Shown in pieces: positions 1 through 4,825 of a stretch of 7,279 nucleotides of DNA. Where the stretch lies: NCBI GenBank assembly GCA_013002105.1, contig JABDKS010001025.1:1-7279 (forward strand), given 5' to 3'. Under the pieces are notes generated by a model. The model did no database searches. It saw only the letters and a program-made list of their open reading frames with translations, and was not told the DNA's origin. The DNA comes from Pirellulaceae bacterium (GTDB taxonomy: Bacteria; Planctomycetota; Planctomycetia; Pirellulales; Pirellulaceae). How positions within the stretch are numbered: the stretch's first letter is position 1; each line of letters opens with the position of its first letter. A program made the position numbers and the translations under genes.

Positions 1-273
1 AATTATGGCTTGTCAGGGAGATTTCCCGTTTTTGACCAGCGCCGCTGCGGTCACACGGCTGCGAATCTTGGCTTCTCAGTTCAGCAAGCGTGTTGCCCGA
101 ATTACCCCGCATTCTGATCACCCGGCATTCTGCTTTGTCGCTCCATCGGTCATTCTGTCGTGTTCGCCCCGTCGAGTTCAAGACGCTTTGTTCGCTTGGT
201 GGTTGCCGCCACACGATATCTATCGCTGATCGTCCATCGCTCATCCCTCTCTGTTCACCAGTTCCCATTGACC

Positions 274-1533
274 GTGTCCGAATCTGAATCAACATCATCG
301 TCATCATCGGATTCGCCCACGGTTGGTTCGTCCGAGCCACTATCCGACAGCCCGGTTTCGTTGCGTCTGAAACCATCGAGGCAGTTTCCGTTTTTGTCGC
401 GTCATCCCTGGGTTCATGCTCACGCGTTAGCCGATGACGGTCGCAAACTCTCTTGCGGGCAAGTCGTTGATCTACTCGATCACGATGGCAATTGGATTGC
501 GCGTGGGTTGATCAACCCGAGCAGCCGATTGCGAATTCGTTTGTATGGCTTCGATTCCGGAATCGAACTTGGTGAGGATCTGTGGCGGCAGCGAATCGAC
601 GGGGCGATCGAGCGACGGCGTTTGACCGGCCCGGCCATCCCGACAGGTGCGGAACGCTTGATCTTTAGCGAATCCGATTTGCTGAGTGGATTGATTGTGG
701 ATCGCTACGCAGATTGTTTGGGAGTTCAGTTCACCGCGGGCGGGTTGATGCGTTGGCGTGAGGCGATACTGCAGCATTTAAAATCGGCACTTCAGGCTCG
801 CGCCATCATGGTCCGCGTCGATGCAAAAACGGCAAAACATGAGGGGATTAGCCACGAAGAGGGTTGGTATGAATCTGACGCTGTCGAGCAACCCGTTGAC
901 TACCAATTGAACGCATTGCAGTTGTCGGTCGATTTGCACAGCGGGCAAAAGACGGGTGGTTATCTGGATCAACGTGACAATCATGCCGTGGCGGCAAAGT
1001 ATTTGGTCGGACGTCGTGTTTTGGATGTTTGCTGTTACACCGGTGGTTTTGGGTTGGTCGCTGCGAAACAGGGAGCGGTTTCGGTTTTGGGGATCGACAG
1101 TAGTCAGGCCGCGCTGGATGCGGCCGCCGCGGCAGTCCAACGGAATGGCCTGGCGAATATCGAATTTCAACGCGAAGACTGTTTTGACGCGTTGCAGCGA
1201 TTGGGCGAAGCGGGTGAGAAGTTTGATGCTGTCGTACTCGATCCCCCTCGCTTTGCAGGGTCACGACACCAGATCGACACGGCCATTCGCGCCTACCGGC
1301 GATTGAACGCCATGGCACTGGATCTGTTGCCACCAGGGGGAGTTTTGGTCACGTGCAGTTGTTCCGGCCGCGTGTCCCGAGCCGATTTTTTGAACATGTT
1401 GGTCGATGTGGGACGTCGTCGTCGCCGAGATCTGATCGTGCTGGAGAGCCGCGGACCGGCCGCCGACCACCCCGTGGCGGTTTCGTGTCCCGAGAGCAAT
1501 TACCTCAAGTGCATGATCGTCCAAGTCTCCTGA
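274..1533 (+). CDS. rlmI: RlmI-like class I SAM-dependent rRNA (cytosine-C5) methyltransferase
   Basis: Probable 23S rRNA m5C methyltransferase of the RlmI/YccW (COG1092) family; the E. coli enzyme modifies C1962 using S-adenosylmethionine. From the GTG at 274 the protein has 419 residues, against about 396 in E. coli. Residues 2-20 are a serine/acid-rich low-complexity tail, followed by a PUA-like region (about 28-110, beginning LRLKPSRQFPFLSRHPWV). Then come the family hallmark GQKTGGYLDQRD (about 224-235), SAM motif I VLDVCCYTGGFG (about 249-260), acidic loop LGIDSS, motif IV LDPPRF (about 322-327), and TCSCSG (about 360-365) holding the conserved cysteine of the family. The frame stays open to a GTG at 160, but that extension looks like translated non-coding DNA and matches nothing in the family. 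TTG at 268 is the other credible start. No Shine-Dalgarno site marks any of them. Family assignment is firm; the exact target base is inferred from the family. Confidence 0.87.
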   Translation: MSESESTSSSSSDSPTVGSSEPLSDSPVSLRLKPSRQFPFLSRHPWVHAHALADDGRKLSCGQVVDLLDHDGNWIARGLINPSSRLRIRLYGFDSGIELGEDLWRQRIDGAIERRRLTGPAIPTGAERLIFSESDLLSGLIVDRYADCLGVQFTAGGLMRWREAILQHLKSALQARAIMVRVDAKTAKHEGISHEEGWYESDAVEQPVDYQLNALQLSVDLHSGQKTGGYLDQRDNHAVAAKYLVGRRVLDVCCYTGGFGLVAAKQGAVSVLGIDSSQAALDAAAAAVQRNGLANIEFQREDCFDALQRLGEAGEKFDAVVLDPPRFAGSRHQIDTAIRAYRRLNAMALDLLPPGGVLVTCSCSGRVSRADFLNMLVDVGRRRRRDLIVLESRGPAADHPVAVSCPESNYLKCMIVQVS

Positions 1534-1581
1534 TCGCTATTTTGACGTCATTTTTCCTGTGTAGATGGAGTATTTTGACGG

Positions 1582-1596
1582 GTGGCAAATTGCCAC
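1582..1596. promoter_or_regulatory. perfect 15-base palindrome, candidate operator
   Basis: GTGGCAA-A-TTGCCAC is a perfect inverted repeat with 7-base arms and one central base. It lies in the gap between the rRNA methyltransferase and the FHA gene, about 43 bases upstream of the candidate -10 box at 1639. There is no T-run after it, so it is not a typical terminator. The position suits a dimeric regulator's operator for the FHA gene, but no regulator is visible in this window. A 10-base direct repeat, TATTTTGACG (1538-1547 and 1571-1580), and a TGACGTCA palindrome (1543-1550) lie just upstream. Confidence 0.35.
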
Positions 1597-1624
1597 AGGT
1601 CCGATCAAGTTGCGGGAGACTCAG

Positions 1625-1644
1625 GGTCTTTGCGCGTCTATACT
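1625..1644 (+). promoter_or_regulatory. candidate promoter of the FHA gene
   Basis: TATACT (1639-1644) matches the vegetative -10 consensus at 5 of 6 bases and lies 54 bases before the ATG at 1698. There is no good -35 at 16-18 bases; the nearest TTGCGG (1610-1615) is 23 bases away. GGTC sits 10 bases upstream of the box, as it does in the candidate promoters at 3500 and 4641. Confidence 0.35.
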
Positions 1645-1687
1645 GAACGGCAGCCCACTCATCTCGATTCTCAACAAACTTCCCCCT

Positions 1688-1691
1688 GGAG
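1688..1691 (+). promoter_or_regulatory. ribosome binding site of the FHA gene
   Basis: GGAG ends 6 bases before the ATG at 1698. It is the clearest Shine-Dalgarno site in the window and fixes the start of the FHA protein. Confidence 0.6.
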
Positions 1692-1697
1692 TGCCTC

Positions 1698-2363
1698 ATG
1701 TCACCAGGCGTGACGCTCAAAATTCTTCACGGTGCCGATCGCGGCAAGGTTTACGAAGACCTGTCGACGCCTCTGACGATTGGTCGTGAAGAAGGCAACG
1801 ATATTCAACTGAACGATGAACGCGTCAGTCGGTGCCACTTCAAATTGCAGCGGGACAACGATCGTTTGGTACTGACCGATCTGGACAGTACGAACGGGAC
1901 GAAGGTCAATGGTGTGGAGTGTCAGCTGAAAATTTTGCGTTGCGGCGATTTGATCGCGGTCGGACGCAGTTTGATGTTGGTGGGCAGCGAAGAAGAAATC
2001 GCGGCGCGTTTGGCCGCCTTGGGTGGCGAGAACCCGACCCTGTCACGCGATATGTCGTCGAGCGAAAGCTCGGTCGCATTGGAGCTCAATCACGAACCCA
2101 AGACGCCGTACCCGGCCGACGTGATGCAGATCCAAGAGGTACCATCGATTCCCGATGATCTGAGTCCCGGTCAAAAAGCGCAGTTCTGCGAGATCTTGGA
2201 TTACTTGCAAGCACGTTTGCATCGCTTGATCGAAACGGCACGCATCGAAGAAGGTCAAAGCGAGGTCGTGTTGAAACTGAACGCTTGGCAACGCTTGTTG
2301 GACGCGCAAGCACGATTGGCGACCATGACGCGCGACATCGCGGATCCAGATTGGTCCCAGTGA
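1698..2363 (+). CDS. FHA-domain protein
   Basis: Cytoplasmic 221-residue protein with an N-terminal forkhead-associated domain (about 6-97), a phosphothreonine-binding module. All core FHA marks are present: G29-R30, S44-R45-x-H47, the DLDSTNGT strand-loop (61-68), and N71-G72. These include the Arg, Ser and Asn that contact phosphothreonine in known FHA domains, so binding should be intact. Residues about 115-150 look disordered and acidic. Residues 155-215 are probably helical, with heptad-like leucines (ILDYLQARLHRLIE; LNAWQRLLDAQARL), possibly a coiled coil or partner-binding segment. There is no signal peptide, membrane segment or second enzymatic domain, so it is most likely an adaptor reading Ser/Thr kinase signals. 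No kinase or phosphatase gene is adjacent, so its partner is unknown. GGAG six bases upstream supports the ATG start. The last codons and stop lie inside the first unit of a tandem repeat. Confidence 0.9.
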   Translation: MSPGVTLKILHGADRGKVYEDLSTPLTIGREEGNDIQLNDERVSRCHFKLQRDNDRLVLTDLDSTNGTKVNGVECQLKILRCGDLIAVGRSLMLVGSEEEIAARLAALGGENPTLSRDMSSSESSVALELNHEPKTPYPADVMQIQEVPSIPDDLSPGQKAQFCEILDYLQARLHRLIETARIEEGQSEVVLKLNAWQRLLDAQARLATMTRDIADPDWSQ

Positions 2364-2420
2364 TTTCAAGGTCCCAGTGATTTCAAGGTTCCGGTGATCT
2401 TAAGGTTCCAGTGATCTCAG
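2353..2420. repeat. 17-bp tandem repeat, four copies, covering the FHA stop codon
   Basis: Four head-to-tail 17-bp units occupy 2353-2369, 2370-2386, 2387-2403 and 2404-2420. Units 1 and 2 are identical (GGTCCCAGTGATTTCAA). Unit 3 differs at four positions and unit 4 at three. Unit 1 contains the final Gln codon and TGA of the FHA gene, and every unit keeps that TGA. Because 17 is not a multiple of 3, the four TGAs (2361, 2378, 2395, 2412) fall in all three frames. The array fills almost the whole 65-base gap to the convergent recombinase gene. I see no hairpin in it. Confidence 0.9.
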
Positions 2421-2428
2421 CGACCCGG

Positions 2429-3016
2429 TTACGCCCTTGGGTGAAACTGCTGGTGCACTTTTTTTAGCCGCGAATGTTCCACATGCGTGTAGATTTGCGT
2501 GGTCTGAATACTGGCGTGACCGAGCATCTCTTGGACTTGGCGAAGATCCGCACCACCAGCCAACAAGTGTGTCGCAAAACTGTGTCGCAAACTGTGCGGG
2601 CTGATCGTATCGTCGATACCGGCGCGACGCGCGTACATTTTGACCAGTCGCCAAAGCTGAATACGATCGAGTGGACGGCCACTGCGCGAGAGAAACAGTT
2701 CTTCGGGCCGCTGCGGGCTTTTGTTGGCTAGATCCGGTCGCAATTCTTGCAGGTATCGCTCGATCGCGACGATTGCTTGCGTCCCGATCGGGACCATGCG
2801 TTGCTTGCCCCCTTTGCCTTCGCAGCGAAGGTGCCGTTCATCCAGGGACAGGTCACGAACTTTCAGGTTGCAGACTTCCGATGCGCGACAACCAGTCGCA
2901 TAGAGAACTTCTAACATCGCAACATCGCGTTGCCAGTAAGTGTCGGACTTGCGCGGTGCGCTCAGAAAGTCATCTATCTGGCGACGGGTCAGTACACCGG
3001 GAACACGTTGCCACAT
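2429..3016 (-). CDS. xerD: XerD-type tyrosine recombinase, C-terminal catalytic fragment (frameshifted gene)
   Basis: This piece carries the catalytic domain of a Xer-family site-specific recombinase, of the kind that resolves chromosome dimers at dif. Numbered from the ATG at 3016 (195 residues), the full catalytic set is present: R44 (TGCRASEV), K68 (EGKGGKQR), H141-x-x-R144 (HSLRHSFATHLL), H167 (LGHAS) and nucleophile Y176 (IYTHV). The end, HQQFHPRA, resembles the C-terminus of E. coli XerD (HQQHHPRA), which favours XerD over XerC. The family's N-terminal core-binding domain is absent here; it lies in another frame just upstream (2989-3381). This frame runs past the ATG and reads ELLATQKMWQRVP from base 3037, the expected continuation after NPA in the upstream piece. 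The ATG at 3016 is therefore probably an internal methionine, not a true start. Repairing one base would give about 317 residues, a normal Xer length. No Shine-Dalgarno site supports separate translation. Confidence 0.88.
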   Translation of the reverse strand: MWQRVPGVLTRRQIDDFLSAPRKSDTYWQRDVAMLEVLYATGCRASEVCNLKVRDLSLDERHLRCEGKGGKQRMVPIGTQAIVAIERYLQELRPDLANKSPQRPEELFLSRSGRPLDRIQLWRLVKMYARRAGIDDTISPHSLRHSFATHLLAGGADLRQVQEMLGHASIQTTQIYTHVEHSRLKKVHQQFHPRA

Positions 3017-3381
3017 TTTTTGCGTGGCAAGAAGCTCGCAGGATTCTCCGTGACGACGCCTTCCAGTTGCAAGTATTTGAAAAAGGTTCGGATGGCAACG
3101 ATGTTTCTCGCGACCGACGCGGGCGCCAGTTTGGCTTCCTGCAACTCGCCAATGAACTGCGTCAGATCTTTGACCTGCAATCGGTTCAACTTGCGTTTAC
3201 CTAGCCAGTGAACAAATCGTTGCATATCACGCCCGTAGGCGGCGATCGTGTTCTTGGCCAAATGACACTCACCGCGCAGGTAGTCCAAGAAGTCTTGGTA
3301 GAGCGTTTCTGTTGCCGGGCCCGACTTTGCGGTCGGTCCCGATTTCTGCAGCATCTGAAGTTTGGTTTGTCGTTTCGCCAC
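2989..3381 (-). CDS. xerD: XerD-type tyrosine recombinase, N-terminal core-binding fragment (frameshifted gene)
   Basis: This 130-residue frame holds the N-terminal SAM-like core-binding domain of the recombinase. It is a four-helix region (about 26-112) running from TLYQDFLDYLRGE through NTIAAYGRDMQRFVHWL to the typical IRTFFKYLQLEGVVTENPA. In an intact protein this domain grips DNA and places the catalytic domain on the core site. Homology ends at A115; the last 15 residues (SFLPRKKCGNVFPVY) are out-of-frame translation before a stop. The start is GTG at 3381; ATG at 3354 would remove nine residues and is also possible. Neither has a visible ribosome binding site. By itself this piece cannot catalyse recombination. 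The gene is divergent from galE and convergent with the FHA gene, so it appears to be transcribed alone. Confidence 0.85.
   Translation of the reverse strand: MAKRQTKLQMLQKSGPTAKSGPATETLYQDFLDYLRGECHLAKNTIAAYGRDMQRFVHWLGKRKLNRLQVKDLTQFIGELQEAKLAPASVARNIVAIRTFFKYLQLEGVVTENPASFLPRKKCGNVFPVY
3035..3039 (-). other. xerD: probable one-base deletion breaking xerD
   Basis: On the - strand the sequence reads AATCCTGCGAGCTTCTTGCC. The first frame gives N-P-A-S-F-L and then diverges. The second frame, from GAG at 3037, gives E-L-L-A-T-Q-K-M-W-Q-R-V-P. Xer proteins commonly read NPAELL-x-x-PKxWQRxP across this junction. Adding one base between GC and GAG (for example GCGGAG) restores N-P-A-E-L-L continuously with the family's spacing. 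An A6 run (3016-3021) just downstream is a second place where slippage could restore the frame, giving PRKKMWQR, but the residues then fit less well. Confidence 0.7.
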
Positions 3382-3499
3382 TTGGTTGCGTCAAATTCGA
3401 TAGAGGTGCGTCGGTTAGGCCGCCACTGGTGTGCTGGTTCGTAAGGGAGAGTGCCTTTATGTTGCCAAGACGTCGTCTCGCTAAAATCGGCAGACGGCT

Positions 3500-3519
3500 G
3501 GTCGGTTCGCCACTACAAT
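3500..3519 (+). promoter_or_regulatory. candidate galE promoter
   Basis: TACAAT (3514-3519) matches the -10 consensus at 5 of 6 bases and lies 106 bases upstream of galE, in the 243-base divergent gap with xerD. No TTGACA-like -35 is correctly spaced. GGTC (3500-3503) is 10 bases upstream of the box, as at 1625. I found no convincing promoter for xerD on the other strand. Confidence 0.25.
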
Positions 3520-3624
3520 TTGGCTGCTGTCTGTTATGACGGCACTCGCCACGGTTTTTACGAGTAATCAAGTTTTTAGGTCGCATCCGCCTGGAGCGAC
3601 CCCATCCTGCGGGAACAGATTGTC

Positions 3625-4617
3625 ATGAATGTGATGGTTGTCGGCGGTGCCGGCTATATCGGCTCCCACGCCGTTCGCTTGTTGTTGGATGCCGGCCACA
3701 AGGTCACGGTGTTTGATAACCTCTCGCGTGGGCACCGCGAAGCCGTGCCCGAGGGCATGTTGGTCGAAGGCGATTTATCGGATCGTGCCAAAGTGGTTGC
3801 AACGCTTCGTGAACACGACATCGAAGCAGTCATGCACTTTGCCGCGTTCGCGCTGGTCAACGAATCGGTGAACGACCCCGCGTTGTACTATCGCAACAAC
3901 GTGATCGCCGCGATCGAACTGCTCGATGCCATGCGCGAAGCCGATGTGAAGAAGATGGTTTTCTCCAGCACGACCGCGACGTACGGCGAACCCGACGTGG
4001 TGCCCATTGCGGAGACCACGCGGCAGGAGCCGATCAATCCGTATGGGTTCACCAAGTTGGTGTTCGAGCAGGCTCTGGCCGATTACGCCGCGGCATACGG
4101 TTTTGCGTACGCGGCGCTGCGATATTTCAATGCCGCCGGGGCGAGACCGGATGGTTCGATTGGCGAGGACCATGACCCCGAAACGCACATCATCCCGATC
4201 GTCTTACAGGTCGCATTGGGCCAACGTGACAAGATCACGATCTACGGCGATGACTATGCCACACCCGATGGAACGTGTGTGCGCGATTACATCCACATCG
4301 ATGATCTTGGTGACGCGCACTTGCGTGCACTCGAACGGCTCGAGCCAGGCAAAGGATTGTGCGTGAATTTGGGAACAGGACGAGGGACAAGTGTCCGCGA
4401 GATCGTCGAGGCGTGCCGTGAGGTGACCGGGCATCCGATCCCCGAAGTCATGGGCCAAAGACGTGCCGGCGATCCACCCGAATTGATTGCCGACGCCCGA
4501 TTGGCCGGCGAGTTGCTCGGTTGGAAGCCGAAATACAACGATGTCAAATCGATCGTGCAAACGGCTTGGAATTGGCATCGTACGCATCCGCAGGGATATG
4601 CGACGAAGTCGAATTGA
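3625..4617 (+). CDS. galE: UDP-glucose 4-epimerase
   Basis: Cytoplasmic NAD-dependent epimerase that interconverts UDP-glucose and UDP-galactose, for galactose use (Leloir pathway) and for supplying UDP-galactose to surface polysaccharide. The 330-residue protein is an extended short-chain dehydrogenase of the family's usual length. The Rossmann motif VVGGAGYIGSH (5-15) binds NAD. D32-N is the expected ribose-binding region (VTVFDNLSRG). The catalytic triad is visible as the SSTTATYGEP segment (114-123) with Y140-x-x-x-K144 in NPYGFTK. The substrate loop LRYFNAAGARPDGSIGEDH, the TPDGTCVRDYIHIDDL segment and the C-terminal RAGDPPELIAD are GalE signatures. The ATG at 3625 gives a proper N-terminus directly before the Rossmann strand; GGGA about 10 bases upstream is at best a weak ribosome binding site. 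It is transcribed away from xerD and has no sugar-metabolism neighbours here. A relaxed UDP-GlcNAc epimerase activity cannot be excluded from sequence. Confidence 0.96.
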   Translation: MNVMVVGGAGYIGSHAVRLLLDAGHKVTVFDNLSRGHREAVPEGMLVEGDLSDRAKVVATLREHDIEAVMHFAAFALVNESVNDPALYYRNNVIAAIELLDAMREADVKKMVFSSTTATYGEPDVVPIAETTRQEPINPYGFTKLVFEQALADYAAAYGFAYAALRYFNAAGARPDGSIGEDHDPETHIIPIVLQVALGQRDKITIYGDDYATPDGTCVRDYIHIDDLGDAHLRALERLEPGKGLCVNLGTGRGTSVREIVEACREVTGHPIPEVMGQRRAGDPPELIADARLAGELLGWKPKYNDVKSIVQTAWNWHRTHPQGYATKSN

Positions 4618-4640
4618 CACGAGGCTTTTCGCTAAAAAAC

Positions 4641-4661
4641 GGTCGTTGGGTACTTTATACT
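4641..4661 (+). promoter_or_regulatory. candidate promoter of the cytochrome gene
   Basis: TATACT (4656-4661) matches the -10 consensus at 5 of 6 bases and begins 38 bases after the galE stop. It implies a leader of roughly 160 bases before the likely start at 4826. GGTC lies 11 bases upstream of the box. No canonical -35 is present at normal spacing. Confidence 0.35.
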
Positions 4662-4693
4662 GGGATACAGCGTTTCAGTGACACGGCCGTATC

Positions 4694-4709
4694 GCGGGCA
4701 ACCGCCCGC
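4694..4709 (+). other. GC-rich hairpin in the cytochrome leader
   Basis: GCGGGC-AACC-GCCCGC forms a six-base-pair, all-GC stem with a four-base loop, about 33 bases after the candidate -10 box. No T-run follows, so it is not an intrinsic terminator. It could stabilise the leader RNA or attenuate transcription; this is inference. Confidence 0.4.
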
Positions 4710-4756
4710 TGATGTTGGGGGCACTACCCTCTGTGCGGCTGAACTGTTCCCCATTC

Positions 4757-4800
4757 AGGCTCCTCAAAGGCTTTTCGCAGGCTCGTCTCAGGCGGACGTG
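4757..4800 (+). repeat. 11-bp phased direct repeat in the cytochrome leader
   Basis: AGGC recurs at exactly 11-base steps at 4757, 4768, 4779 and 4790. The first three units (AGGCTCCTCAA, AGGCTTTTCGC, AGGCTCGTCTC) share AGGCT-N2-TC; the fourth keeps only AGGC. The period is not a multiple of 3, so this is not a peptide repeat, which also argues against translation beginning upstream at 4712. About one helical turn per unit could suit a cooperative DNA-binding protein. Confidence 0.5.
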
Positions 4801-4825
4801 CAAGCCTGCCATCCGTTCCGGCATT

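Noticed and set aside
5..287. Small + strand frames (5-229 and 90-287) at the left edge
   Set aside because: They overlap each other, have no ribosome binding site, and their translations have an unnatural composition with no known motif. The region is best left as non-coding.
848..1333. 161-residue - strand frame inside the RlmI gene
   Set aside because: It is antisense to the SAM-binding core of a well-supported gene. Its Arg/Pro/His-rich translation is typical of a shadow frame.
1543..1555. TGACGTCA followed by TTTTT as a terminator of the RlmI gene
   Set aside because: An eight-base palindrome with no loop cannot form a useful RNA hairpin, so it is not a credible intrinsic terminator.
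2429..3381. Recombinase as evidence of an integrated phage, integron or genomic island
   Set aside because: The sequence is XerD-like and housekeeping in type. It has no adjacent tRNA, att repeats, excisionase or cargo, and its neighbours are core genes.
3269..3586. 105-residue - strand frame across the xerD-galE gap
   Set aside because: Half of it overlaps the real xerD N-terminus in another frame, and the rest shows no domain or ribosome binding site.
4712..4825. 38-residue N-terminal extension of the cytochrome frame from ATG 4712
   Set aside because: It would bury the signal peptide behind basic residues, and it covers the 11-bp repeat, whose period does not fit coding sequence.
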